Positions 1-10,885 of a stretch of DNA of 64,000 bases are shown in pieces. The stretch's first letter is position 1, and the number at the start of each line of letters is the position of its first letter. The translations under genes and the position numbers were made by a program. The notes under the pieces are model-generated. The model was given only the letters and a program-made list of their open reading frames with translations. It did not search any database and was not told the DNA's origin. This stretch comes from Neoceratodus forsteri (taxonomy: Eukaryota; Chordata; Ceratodontiformes; Ceratodontidae): assembly GCA_016271365.2 (NCBI GenBank), contig CM057456.1:890874001-890938000 (forward strand), written 5' to 3'.

Positions 1-12
1 AAATGGTCAGAC

Positions 13-480
13 TTGGATGGAAGAATCTCACTGATTAAAGGTATAATTAATAATAACGCACCTATCACCATAGGCTCAGTGTGCAGCCCATTTGTTAACT
101 TTGCAGAATTTACTGTACTTACACAGAAATTAATACAGTTACAGCCTCAGAATTTAATACTAATGGTTGACTTTAACATTCTTAATGTCCCTTACTTAGA
201 TAAAAATAAAAACATTAGACATCAAAACAAAAAGACATCCAAATGTTTAAAATCCTTTTTAGAAGAGAATAATTTAGTTGACCCTTGGAGGATTAATAAC
301 TCCCAAAGAAAAGATTTCACTTTCCATGATCAAAAAACACTTTTCTAGACTGGATTATATATTTATATACAAAAACTTGCTTTCTAACAATATAATCAAT
401 AAAATTCATACAATAACAATATCTGACCATGCACTGGTGGAAATGTATGTTAACCTAACACAAAAGAAAAATCTCAGTTT
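13..480 (+). pseudogene. L1-like ORF2, endonuclease domain (partial, broken)
   Basis: This is the C-terminal half of an apurinic-endonuclease-like domain of an L1-type LINE ORF2, the enzyme that nicks target DNA for target-primed reverse transcription. The translation shows a degenerate catalytic-loop motif (LMVDFN where LMGDFN or GGDFN is usual), then LVDPWR, RLDYIF and the terminal SDHAL box at about 425. The frame changes near 345, between the DPWR and RLDYIF segments. The 5' end lies outside the window, so no start codon can be assigned. The domain order agrees with the RT segment that follows on the same strand. Assignment to the L1/Tx1 group is secure at clade level; the subfamily is not determined. 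Confidence 0.85.
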
Positions 481-851
481 TAGATCTTGGTATTTAATAA
501 TGATTTGCTGGAAGACAAAAATGTTGTCAATAAAATTACTACCACTATCCAGGAATACTGATATTATAATTTATCAGAGCAGCAATCCATTTCATCTTTT
601 TGGGATGCCCTTAAAGCCATGATAAGGGGAATATGTATTTCCCATCAGGCATGGTTGAATAAAACTAATGCTAATGAACAAAAATATATGCAATCTAAAT
701 GAAAATAACTTGATACACTAATATTATTAGATTATGATAAATTTGCACTGCAGTGGTTTGAACTAAGAGTGAAATACAACATTTAATAGCTAAGGAACAA
801 GAACACAACCTAAAAAGGATAAAACAGGCAAGATACTTACAAGGTGACAAA

Positions 852-1795
852 ATGGGCAAATGGTTAGCCCATTTATTAAAAAAAAGGAAAGAGGATAACA
901 TTATTGTAGCCTTGAAAAATGCATCTAATCAAACAAAAACAGACTGGGGGAACTTGGTGACATTTATGTCAGTATACTTCATAAATATACATAAAAATAT
1001 TCCTATTCAGAACCCTGACACAATGGAGTCTTTTGTAATACATATTAAAATAAAACCATTGAATTTGCCAGAAGACCAATCTGCTATAGAGGAAATAAAA
1101 ATGGCCATAAGAAAGTTACCCAATAAAAAGAGCCCTGGGCCAGATGGCTTAACAAATGAATTCTTTAAAGCATTTAGTGACCAGTTGGCACCATGGTTAT
1201 TAAGAATGATGCAGGAATCAGTGGATGAGAAGGGGACCATCCCTGAATCAATGTTGAAAGCCAAATTAATCTGATTACATAAAGAAAATAAACCCAAGGA
1301 TCTACCTAGCAGTTATCGTCCTATAGCCTTATTAAATAGTGATTATAAAATTATAGCAAAAGTTATCATTAATAGATTATTACCAGTGATTCCCCTTCAC
1401 AACCGCCCAGACCAAAAGGGTTTTGTTCCCAGTTGAACTGCATCCTCTGCAATTAAAAAGGTCCAATTATGCACTGAATATGTTCAGGGACTACAAAATA
1501 CTTATTATGGGCTGGCACTAGATGCCAGTAAGGCATTTGATTTGATCAACAGAGAATACATGTTATTTGTTCTGAAGATGTGGAACATCCCTAACAATTT
1601 CAACTGATTATTCAAACCCTATACAGTAATCCTACAGCTAATATTTTAATTAATGGCATACCAGCAGTAGAAATCTCTATGGGGACTGGGGTATACCATA
1701 GATGCCCTTTGTCACCCTTAATTTTCATTTTATGTTTAGAACCACTTTTGAATATATATAAAGATCACTTCAAAATAATTAAACAAGGTAAAGGG
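852..1795 (+). pseudogene. L1-like ORF2, reverse transcriptase N-terminal half (broken)
   Basis: This continues the same LINE ORF2. A linker leads into the RT start motif KSPGPDGLTNEFF near 1130. Further frames carry YRPIALLN (about 1317), the palm motif LALDASKAFD at 1512-1541 with its catalytic Asp, and a degraded RCPLSPLIF region near 1700. The stop after residue 140 of the first ORF and several frameshifts show it is dead. Recognisable L1 coding stops around 1795, where CR1-A begins. The FADD catalytic motif expected next is missing here, but a similar L1 sequence carrying it begins at about 8281. Whether that is the same copy or a second one is ambiguous (see findings). Confidence 0.85.
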
Positions 1796-1918
1796 CTGTT
1801 TGTTTGGTAATACTTAGCTGCATTTTAGTGACAATGACTGTAACAGATATAACAAACAGTGCACATTGGAAATCAGTATAAGGCAGGTATCTAAAGAGGA
1901 AATACTGTATAAACATAA

Positions 1919-3198
1919 TTGACTATAGAAAGAAAGATGTTGCTGTGTATTACAACTAAGGATAACTGCCAACTGGTTAAATGCAATTTATGTAAGATGT
2001 TCAAAAGGCTTGAACATGACAATGTTACTACAGAATTCAAATGTAACAAATGTCTTCAAAATGCTGGAATGATTCTGGAGATAGAGGAATTTAATAAAAG
2101 GTTACAAGTGTTAGAGAGCAGTCAAAAGCAAATGGTCTTAAGATTCTAAATGACATTTGGGGCCACACTTTAGCATTGGCACCAATAGTGAGGAAAGGAC
2201 AAAAAAAAAAGGCAAAAAAAGAAAAAGGATACAAAACAGAACAACCAAACTACCAAAGTATTATTTTCTGATCAATCAGTATAATATAATGGAGAACAAA
2301 GTGGCTTAAATGCAAATAACCAAAACAAAAGAGAAACAGGGAGGTTGAAACAAACGAAGAGTCAGAAGAAGACTGGTATAGAATCTAAACAGGTAAAACA
2401 TCTAAAAGAGGGTGTAGAACTACACACTTTCAAATCCCCCTAACAAATCAATTTGACCCTTTGTTACAACTTGATGAAAATCTTTCAAGTACAACATCAG
2501 ATGTAAATTTGGATTCAAACCAGGACTCAAATAATATTACAGGAATGATAGAAAGTAATAAAACAACTGCAGAGGAAGGTAAGACTCATAGGGAAGTTAA
2601 TACAAACTTAAGTCAACCACTAATACAGTTTGAGTCCGAACAAACTGTTGGCATAATGGAAGTAGCTAGAGATAAATCAGATAAAGAAATACTAGTACTG
2701 GGGGATTCCATGATTAAAAATCTAGACAGAATAATATGTGACCCCAACAAAGTTACAAGAACACTCTCCAGTTTTGGAGGTGCAAAAATTAATGACATTA
2801 CAAAAATGCTGGATAATGTTCTAAAAAAACCTGAACCCAATCGATTGGTTATAATACATGCAGGTACAAACAATATCTTCAGGGAACCAACACTAAAAAT
2901 ACAACAGGATTATATGTCACTCACAAACTAAAAGATAGAATTGGGCTGTGTGCCAATAATATCTGAAATACTCCCTATTCCAAAAGCCACATGCAGTCAA
3001 CATATGAAACTTAAGATGATCAATAACTGGTTAAGGGCATGGTGCATGCACCAAGACACTGACTGCATACCGCACTGGGAAAAGTTTGAGGACAGGCCAG
3101 AACTATACTGCCAGAATGGTCTCCATCTCAGCAAAAGGGGACATTTACTTCTAGGAAGTCACATTACAGCTTGTATTCAGAAGAATTTAAACTTCTGA
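1919..3198 (+). pseudogene. CR1-A ORF1: zinc-finger, coiled-coil and SGNH-esterase-like protein
   Basis: CR1 ORF1 proteins bind nucleic acid and often carry a PHD-like finger and a lipolytic esterase domain. The N-terminal segment (1919-2149) shows paired cysteines spaced like a PHD/zinc finger (CNLC and CNKC, about 20 residues apart), then a Glu/Leu-rich predicted coiled coil. The esterase segment runs 2461-3198. It contains GDSMI (block I, nucleophile Ser), the HAGTNN block and, after a stop at 2929-2931, the NGLHLSKRG block that supplies the catalytic His. The usual Asp two residues before that Gly is Asn here. About 300 bases between the finger and the esterase are A-rich and frameshifted. 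It is a pseudogene by the internal stop and frame breaks. Confidence 0.8.
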
Positions 3199-3263
3199 AG
3201 AGGGGGGAGAAGTAAAGTGACCAACCATCTCCAGTTACTGCTTAATATGTAAACAATAAATAA

Positions 3264-4010
3264 ATGAATCATTTAACCACCAAGCACTCCAATGTACTTG
3301 AATTAAAATCTACTGCTACGAACCTCGATGGTTTTAAATTCCTACTTACAAATACCAGAAGTTTAAGAACTAATACAGAAGAACTAAACTATATATTAAA
3401 GGAACACAACATTGTTGTTTGCAGTGTAACAGAGACATGGTTTAAGGATGGAGATTGGAATACTGAAATTCATGGGTACTTCAAAATAAACAAAAATAAA
3501 AGTAAAAAAAGAGGTGGGGGTATTGCCCTATACATAAAAGAGACACTTACAATAATTGAAGTCCTGAAACACCAGACTGAGACAATGAAACAATCTGGAC
3601 ACAGATTACAACTCCAACCAAATATTAACCTTAGGACTAGTTTAACATTTTCCAAACCCTGACACCATGGAAAATAACATGGTACTTACAGAACTTGAAA
3701 CTAGAACTGTATTAGGGGATCACATAATCATGGGAGATTTTAATTTCCCAGGAATAATGTGGGCAACACAGATGGGAACTAGTCATGTTGAAAATAATTT
3801 TATTGACATTACGACACTCCATAATCTAGAACAACTAATTACTCAACCCACAAGAGGGAACAAAATACTAGATTTAGTTTTTTCCAATAATTCTGAAACT
3901 ATAGATAATATCAAAATACTACCACCATTGGCATTACTTCAAATACAAAATCAGTCACAATATAACAAAAGGAAAAACAAAAATGAAGGATTTCAACAAA
4001 GCTGACTATG
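3264..4010 (+). pseudogene. CR1-A ORF2, endonuclease domain (broken)
   Basis: This is the ORF2 N-terminus of CR1-A. The reading frame starts at 3264 with an ATG about 65 bases after the ORF1 stop, in an ordinary CR1 arrangement. Visible endonuclease blocks are TNTRSLRTN, VCSVTETWF (catalytic Glu), a GGGIALYI block and, in the next frame from 3667, IIMGDFNFPG and QPTRGNKILDLVFSN. The frame break near 3660 removes the middle of the domain, and the final SDH block is not evident before about 3950. The enzyme would nick target DNA in the nucleus; this copy cannot make it. Confidence 0.85.
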
Positions 4011-4453
4011 GCAGCATGAAAAACTACTCAGAAAAATGGAATTGGTTACAGGAACTAAAGGGACAACATTTGGAGAACACATGGAAATCTATGCACCAAC
4101 ATATAATATACTGAATTGATAAGTGGGTACCAACAAATAATAAGTACATTAATTCAAGGAGGGTTCCACCATGGTGGACATATAACATAGCTAAATGTAA
4201 AAAAAAAAAAAAAAACACTACCAAACATACAAGAAGACTCCACCTAGTAATAATTGGGAGAAATTCAAACAAACTGCAAAAGAAATAAATAAATAACTAA
4301 ACTGGAAATTAGGAAGGCTAAAAAAAGAATGGAATTGAAACTAGCAACACATGTGTCAACAAAAAACAATTCTATAATTATACAGATTCATTAAAAGGAA
4401 AACAACCAACTATAGGACCATTAAAAACAAAAGAGGGTATTATTTCAAATGAG

Positions 4454-5929
4454 ATGGAAATTGCAAAGGAACTCGATAACTACTTCCTAACAGTATATGA
4501 CCCAAAAGACACTTCTAGCAACCTACAACCTTTAGAGACAAATGACTGCCCACTATTTACCATCATGGAGATCAAAAGCATTATTAATAATTTAAAAATG
4601 AACAGCTCACTAGGACCAGATGGTATAACACCTGCTTTCTTAAAAAACCTAGTAAAGGAATTGGCACATCCGCTTACAGTACTGTTTAATGTCTCAGTTC
4701 AGGAAAGTAATACACTAAGAGAATGGAGAGAGGCCACAGTAATGCCAATTTATAAAAAAGGAAACAAGGCTGAAGTAAGCAATTATAGACCCATTAGGCT
4801 CACTTCAGTAGTTGGTAAAATAATGGAGAGATTATTACAGCAACATACATTGAAGCACTTACAGACAACAGGAATAATTGATACAACACAACATGGTTTT
4901 ACAGCAGGGAGATCTTGTATATCCAACTTAATTAATTTCTTTGAACTGGTCAGTGCAGCACTTGACAAATATATTCCAGTAGACATCATATTCCTTGACT
5001 ACTCTAAAGCCTTTTGATAAGGTGTCACATGCCATACTGCTGGATCAACTTTTGAAAATCAAACTTCATAAAATGTTATTAAATGGATAGAAACATGGCT
5101 GGATCATAGAGCCCAAAAGGTAACCATCAAGACATTCATCTGACTGGGGATCAGTAACAAGTGGAGTCCCACTGGGATCAGCACTGGAACCGACATTGTT
5201 TAACATCATGGTCTCTACCCTACAGACATCAGGGAAAGTATGGATCTGCAACTACGCAGATGTTTGTAAACCTGGGGGATTGGTACAATCAGTTGCTAAT
5301 GCAAAAGTTATACAGTGCAATTTGTACAATCTTGCCTTTTGGGCAGACAAAAACAAAATGAAATTCAACCTAGAGAAATGTAAAACAATGAATATGGGTA
5401 AAAACAACCCAATGTTCCAATATAATATAAATAATACTACACTACAAGACATCAAAGAAGAAAAAGACTTAAGAGTTCTTATCTCTGATAATCTTTCATT
5501 TGATAGGCATACACATGAAACTGTCAAAATGTGCCAAAAAATAATAGGCTGCATCCTAAATAATATAAAAAGTAGAGATAGTAAAGTCATCATCCCCCTT
5601 TGCACTGCCCTGGTGAAACCTCACTTGAAATACTGTATGCAGTGTTGTGCACTGCAGAATATAAGGACTCAAAAACTAGTGGAAAAGGTGCAAAGGAGAA
5701 TAACCAAAAAACACAGTCAATCAAACATCTGGGATATAGATACAGGTTAAACAACATAAATCTGTACTCAACACAATACAGAAGATATAGGGGAGACCTC
5801 TGTCTCATTTGCAAATTCATAAACGTCTCATACATGATGGAAACCCTTGGACTAAGAAAGTATATGGGCAATACATCCACCAGGTCACATACACAGAAAT
5901 TACTCGGGGATAAGAACTCAACAGTTACT
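4454..5929 (+). pseudogene. CR1-A ORF2, reverse transcriptase domain (broken, upstream part)
   Basis: CR1 reverse transcriptase in pieces. Residues visible include MNSSLGPDGITPAFL (about 4600), YKKGNKAEVSNYRPI, HGFTAGRSC and the palm motif IIFLDYSKAF (about 4987-5016), after which a frameshift follows. Degenerate VPLGSALEPTLFNI lies near 5165-5205. The catalytic FADD box appears only as YADV near 5254, so the second catalytic Asp is lost in this copy. The thumb continues to about 5750 (LKYCMQ, VEKVQRR) and the similarity stops near 5929, where CR1-B is inserted. The remainder resumes at 7462. Stops, frameshifts and active-site loss make it clearly non-functional. Confidence 0.85.
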
Positions 5930-7461
5930 AAGGGAGAACCTAGTAACACCACTGACCACACTTTTTAACAAATCATGGGAGGATGGGGTGGTACCTGAGG
6001 ACTGGAGGAGGGCAGATATGATTCCCCTTCACAAAAGTGGGAGCAAGGCAGAAGTAGGAAACTACAGACCTGTAAGTTTGACCTCAGTGGTAGGGAAAAT
6101 GATGGAATCACGTCTGAAAGAAAGAATTGTTGAGTACCTAGAGGCCAGTGGGGTACAGGACCCAAAACAGCATGGATTTACAGCAGGAAGGTCATGTCAG
6201 ATGAATCTAATTGATTTCTTTGACTGGGTGACCAAAGTAATAGACCAGGGAGGGGCTGTGGATATGGCCTACCTAGACTTTAGCAAGGCATTTGACACAG
6301 TCCCACACAAAATATTAATAATCAAGTTAGCCAGCCTGGGAGTGGGTCCCAGGGTGGTAGCCTGGGTAGCAAACTGGCTGCACAACAGGACACAGAAGGT
6401 AATAGTGAATGGAACACATTCTGAAAAAAGGGGGTGTTACTAGTGGAGTACCTCAGGGCTCAGTACTGGGTCCCGTCCTTTTTAACATCTTTATAGGTGA
6501 AAATGCAGAGGGTCTGGAGGGAAAGGTATGCCTCTTTGCAGATGACACAAAGATCTGTAACAGAGTTGTTACACAAAGCGGGGTAGAAAGGATGAGAAGG
6601 GACTTGGCAAGGTTGGAGGAATGGTCAGACATATGGCAACTTAGATTCAATGCAAAGAAGTGCAAAGTAATGCATCTGGGAAACAAAATCCCAGGAGAAG
6701 AGTACACAATAGCAGGGGAGGTACTAACAACAACAAAAATGGAAAGGGACCTGACGGTCGTCATATCAGATGACTTAAAGGTGGGTAAGCAATGTGAGAA
6801 GTCAGTAAGGTGAGCCAGGGGGATACTGGGATGCATAGGAAAGGGCAGCACAAGATGAAAAAGGGAAGTGGATATCCATCTGTACAGACAGTTGGTGAGA
6901 CCCCATCTGGAGTACTGTGTGCAGTTTTGGAGACCTCATCTATGCAAGGACATAGACAGGATGGAAGCAGTCCAGAGGAGGGCAACTAAAATGGTGCAGG
7001 GTCTGTATTAGAAACCATATGAAGAGAGACTGAGAGAGCTTAATATGTATACCCTTGATGAAAGGAGGGACGGGGGACATGATAGAAACTTTCAAGTACC
7101 TCAAGGAAATCAGCAAAGTCCAGGAGAGTAGCATATTTCAGAAAAAGAGATGTGTAAGAACAAGGGAGCACAATTTAAAGATAGAGGGGGGATGGCTCAG
7201 GGGTAATGTGAGGAAATTTGTTTTCATGGAGAGAGTGATGGATGCATGGAACTGCCTTCCTGGGGAGGTTGTTGGGTCTAAAACAGTGGGGGAATTCAAA
7301 CATGCATGGGACAGACATAAGGCAATAGTTGTGGGGGGTGGCAGAAAGTAGGCTGTTGGTTAACTAGAATCTGCAGCTTACCCAGTAGGTAGGGAAATGG
7401 GCAGACTGGGTGGGCTAAGTGGTCCTTATCTGCCATCAAAGTCTATGTTTCTATGTTTAAA
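5930..7461 (+). mobile_element. CR1-B: 5'-truncated CR1 LINE inserted in CR1-A
   Basis: A second, less decayed CR1 copy begins abruptly inside the RT domain and runs to a canonical CR1 3' end (GGTCCTTATCTGCCATCA at about 7422-7439, then TTCTATGTTTC). Such 5' truncation is the normal outcome of target-primed reverse transcription. Its sequence is closer to a coding consensus than the surrounding CR1-A, which implies later insertion. CR1-A coding resumes at 7462. No obvious target-site duplication is seen, which is usual for CR1. Confidence 0.85.
5936..7351 (+). pseudogene. CR1-B ORF2, reverse transcriptase to C-terminus
   Basis: The translation covers most of the RT: VVPEDWRRADMIPLHKSG, NYRPVSLTSVVGKMME, QHGFTAGRSCQMNLIDFF, the palm motif AYLDFSKAFDTVPH (about 6268-6309), GVTSGVPQGSVLGPVLFNIF and the intact catalytic box LFADDTKI (about 6533-6556). 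The thumb and C-terminal domain follow, ending near 7351. A one-base frame change lies near 6430, with a stop at 6811-6813 and another frame change before 7055. The catalytic Asp residues are all present, so inactivation is by frame and truncation rather than active-site loss. There is no start codon of its own. Confidence 0.85.
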
Positions 7462-7850
7462 AGAAGCAAATTATTTATGTAAAGGGTAATAACATAATGG
7501 AATGCATTACCCAAAGAAATAGTAGAGAGTAAGAATATAAAGGACAGATTAACGGAGCTCAATATGTATACCCTACAGCAAAGGAGGAAGAGAGGTGATA
7601 TGATTAAAACATTCAAACACCTTAAGGGCATTAACAAGTTGAAAGGGCCTAACATGTTTCAATATAAGAACAATAGCAGGACAAGAGTACACAGCATGAG
7701 ATTAGAGGGAGGCCAATTAAGGGGTAATGTGAGGAAGTTTTTTCACAGAAAGTGTGGTGGATGCATGGAATGCCCTACCTCAGGAAGTGGTGGATATGAA
7801 TACAGTGCAGGGCTTCAAACAGGCATGGGATAGGCATAAACACCAATAGT
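7462..7850 (+). pseudogene. CR1-A ORF2 C-terminus (resumed after CR1-B)
   Basis: This resumes CR1-A after CR1-B. It is a diverged counterpart of CR1-B 7000-7330: both contain MYTL, a basic Arg/Lys run, DMI(E/K)TFK(Y/H)LK and LRGNVRKF in the same order. The shared segment confirms that two CR1 copies of different age are nested here. The reading frame (7564-7833) is open but lacks the rest of the domain and then runs into the short LINE-tail insertion. Confidence 0.75.
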
Positions 7851-8129
7851 ATATGTCTCCCTCAAATTCACAGAAAGGCCATTACTTCCTTGTACCTGAG
7901 ATGGTCCCTTAGTCAAACCATCCAGCATACGTTTACCCACTAATGCCTTATTTATTCCTTGTACTGTACCACTGTGTTCCTTGTATTATTTGTATTGCAA
8001 ATATTGTACATTGTCTGGATTGTACTGTTATAATTTGTATACCTGTGTATCAGGTCCATCTTGTAAATTAGCTTGCTCAACGGTGATCGCCTGAATAAAG
8101 ATTTTGATTGATTGATTAATTGATTGATA
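7851..8129 (+). mobile_element. Short LINE 3' tail with TGAT-type terminal repeat
   Basis: About 280 bases unlike CR1 interrupt the CR1-A 3' region. The stretch ends with AATAAAGATTTTG followed by four to five ATTGATTG-type units at 8105-8129. A simple tetranucleotide 3' tail is typical of some L2/CR1-related LINEs and of SINEs that borrow their tails. No coding segment is present. The left boundary is inferred from the end of CR1-A similarity and is uncertain. Confidence 0.5.
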
Positions 8130-8280
8130 AGGTAGCAATACAGATGAGTATGAACAGATAGTCCATTGACAGAGCAAAGGCCGATGGCACATTTATAAGG
8201 TAGAAAAAGTAATGGGCAGACTGGATGGGCCTTGCGGTCCTTATCTGCTGTCAACTTCTATGTTTCCATATAACAATATT

Positions 8281-10458
8281 TAAATGAAATCTGGACAATT
8301 ATATGGGAGACAAAAAATATGCATTCCACCCATGACAAGAGTAGCAAGTTCATTAAAGGGTCTTGGCTCACTGAACTTGTTACAAGCGTATGAACCTATA
8401 ACTACAATAAGAGACTGTCCAGAGATCAGAGGAATAAATATATCAGTTCAAGACATCAAAGTCTGCGTGTTTGCTGATGACACCTTGTTGATTTTTTCTG
8501 ATTTGAATAAATCAGTCGAAGTCTTGCTAAAAATTCTAGACACATTTTCCAGCTTTTCTGGTTATCAATTAAATGAGCAAAAATCCATGATAATGCAATT
8601 AAATAGGAAACCAAAAAGCCCATAATTTATTGCTCTAAATAAATTTAATAAAGTAGATCAAATAAAATATTTAGCAATCATATTAACCAATACAACGTCT
8701 ATGAGTGTACAACTTAATTATCAAATGGCCAAAGAGAAAATTAAGAATAAGTTGAACATATGAGGAAAATTATCATTGTCACTTTGGGGTTGGTTTCAAA
8801 TGATAAAAATGATGGTATTACCACACTTGATCTTTGTGCTTCAAGCTATCTTATGTTCTCTGGCTATGAAATGGTTTTCTGACATTAAAAGAATATTTTC
8901 TAAGTTTTTGTGGAGGGAGAATCCTAGTATAGCATGGTGGATAATGACTAGAACTATTATAGAGGGAGGTTTTGGTTGTCCAGAACCTTGGCCATACATG
9001 CTAGCCCAAACAGTTGCTACTATGTGGGAATGGTCTTTTTGTCCACAATCTGAGACTCAGTTATTAAAAAACATAAATACATAATTTTCAATAAACTTCT
9101 TTTCCTAAGTATAACATTTTTAGAGATCAGAAGTATTTAATTCAATTATATGAATGTGCAATAAAAGCTAAATATAGTATCAAAGTAAAGTGGTTACCTA
9201 GATTATCTGTATCCTGTAATAGCTCTCTGAAACAAAAAAGTGATCAAAAATACAAATTATTTAATACTTTACAATCTGAGGGAATTAATAACTGGAAACG
9301 GTTTATCATAAATGGGAAATGTATAACATACAAAAAAAATACATCTATGGTTCAGAACCTGCAAATTCATAACTATTTCAGTTGCCGTATTTGACTGTTC
9401 AGAAGGAATTTAAATAATTCTGTGCAGTCCATACAATTAAATTTGATAATCTAAGTGAAACTATTAGAGAGGAAGAAGAAATAATAAAATCCTTCCAAAA
9501 TAAAAGGTTGTCTATGTTTTATAAACTAATTGTTTCAGTTCAGGAAATGCATAAAACAAAACAAGATATCTTTTGGGGAAAAATAAACTAAGATTTACTT
9601 AAAAAACTAACCAATGGCATGCTATAAAAATTGGAGCAAATAAAAATATATCAGCAAAAAATAGAAGTATACAACAGAAAATTATTAATAGAGCATATAT
9701 CACCCCAGCTTGTCGTCAAAAATAAATCAGTCTTATTTAGATAAATGTTGGCATGGTTGTAACGTAAGAGGTACATTGAGTCATAATCTATGAGAATGCC
9801 CAACTATTAAAAATTGGTGGGAAGAATTAGCAAAAGATCTATCTAAAATGTGAAGGAAAACAGTCTAATGTACCATAGTAGTTTTGATCTTTAACTTGTA
9901 TGACCTAAGTGAGCTAGACCATGTTCAACTGAAAATTGTTGCATTTGGCTCTTTAGCACTCAAGAGGATGATCTTGAAAAATTGGAACAACCAAAACCCT
10001 CCCAAAAACAGTCAGAAATGAATGGATGGATATCTTAAAGGAAACAATCATATTTGAAAAACTTGGATATGTAATCGAAAAATTAGAGGAGCTTGAAAAG
10101 GATAGTTGGTTTAATCTTATGGCTATATTCCCACCTTTATTGAGAATTTAGCACTACTTTTGGAATGATTGGGGGAGGGTGGACAGGTAAGGGATTTCAT
10201 GCATTTTTTTTTCACTCATATATCTACTCCTAATTACTTGTTTATATACTATGGATTATTCGTCAAACTATTCAGTCTGTTTTGTAGAGGCATACAACAA
10301 CACCTATTAATGATTTGTATTGTAACCCATTGCTTGTATTTCCAAGGGGAAGATTTTTAGCTCCCTGGTTAGGTTGTACATGTTATTTGTTTATGTATAT
10401 CTCTCACACTTATGGCTTTTTAAAAGATAAACCAATATAAACATTTTGGAAAAAAAAA
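8281..10458 (+). mobile_element. L1-like ORF2 C-terminal half, 3' UTR and A-rich end
   Basis: L1-type sequence resumes after CR1-A. An open frame at 8284-8625 carries IRDCPEIRGI, the intact catalytic box VFADDTLLIF (about 8466-8495), FSGYQLNEQKS and so the end of the RT palm. A second frame at 8776-9084 carries the L1 C-terminal signature LSLWGWFQMIKMMVLP and KFLWRENPSIAWW. From 9100 to about 10140 the C-terminal domain is recognisable only in short pieces. The remainder looks like 3' UTR and ends in an A-run at 10449-10458. This may be the far half of the L1 at 1-1795 or a separate 5'-truncated copy. Confidence 0.8.
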
Positions 10459-10885
10459 GTAGAAATAGGACTAACAACAGTGGAAATAGACTACAACAGT
10501 GGAAATAGGACTAACAGTAGAAATGGGACTAACAACAGTAGAAATAGGACTAACAACAATGGAAATAGGACTAACAACAGTAGAAATAGGACTAACAACA
10601 GTGGAAATAGACTACAACAGTAGAAATAGGACTAACAACACTAGAAATAGGACTAACAACAGTGGAAATAGACTACAACAGTGGAAATAGGACTAACAGT
10701 AGAAATAGGACTAACAGTAGAAATGGGACTAACAACAGTAGAAATAGGACTAACAACACTAGAAATAGGACTAACAACAGTGGAAATAGACTACAACAGT
10801 GGAAATAGGACTAACAGTAGAAATGGGACTAACAACAGTAGAAATAGGACTAACACTAGAAATAGGACTAACAACAGTGCTTGAC
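10459..10885. repeat. Minisatellite of 18- to 21-bp units (GAAATAGGACTAACAACAGT type)
   Basis: About twenty imperfect tandem units follow the L1 A-run directly. The main unit is GAAATAGGACTAACAACAGTG (21 bp broken only by small changes). Shorter variants lack AACA or read GAAATAGACTACAACAGTG. Because several units are multiples of three, long repetitive open frames of the MEIGLTTV type appear; they are by-products of the repeat and not genes. The array starts with the last bases of the L1 tail (AAAGTAGAAATAGG), suggesting it grew from that junction. Confidence 0.9.

Larger units (their letters stand above)
1796..8280 (+). mobile_element. CR1-A: near full-length CR1-type LINE, itself interrupted
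   Basis: This is a CR1-clade non-LTR retrotransposon read on the + strand. In order it holds ORF1 (zinc-finger, coiled-coil and esterase regions), ORF2 endonuclease, ORF2 reverse transcriptase, ORF2 C-terminus and the CR1 3' end. The 3' end (about 8220-8270) carries the typical CR1 tail words TGGGCC, GGTCCTTATCTGC and TTCTATGTTTC. Two later insertions split it: CR1-B at 5930-7461 and a short LINE tail at 7851-8129. It lies between two L1-like segments. All ORFs contain stops or frameshifts. The exact 5' boundary is estimated from where L1 similarity ends and could shift by tens of bases. Confidence 0.8.

Noticed and set aside
8105..8129. TTGATTGATTGATTAATTGA as a stand-alone microsatellite
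   Set aside because: It directly follows an AATAAAG-type LINE tail, so it is better read as the 3' terminal repeat of that insertion.
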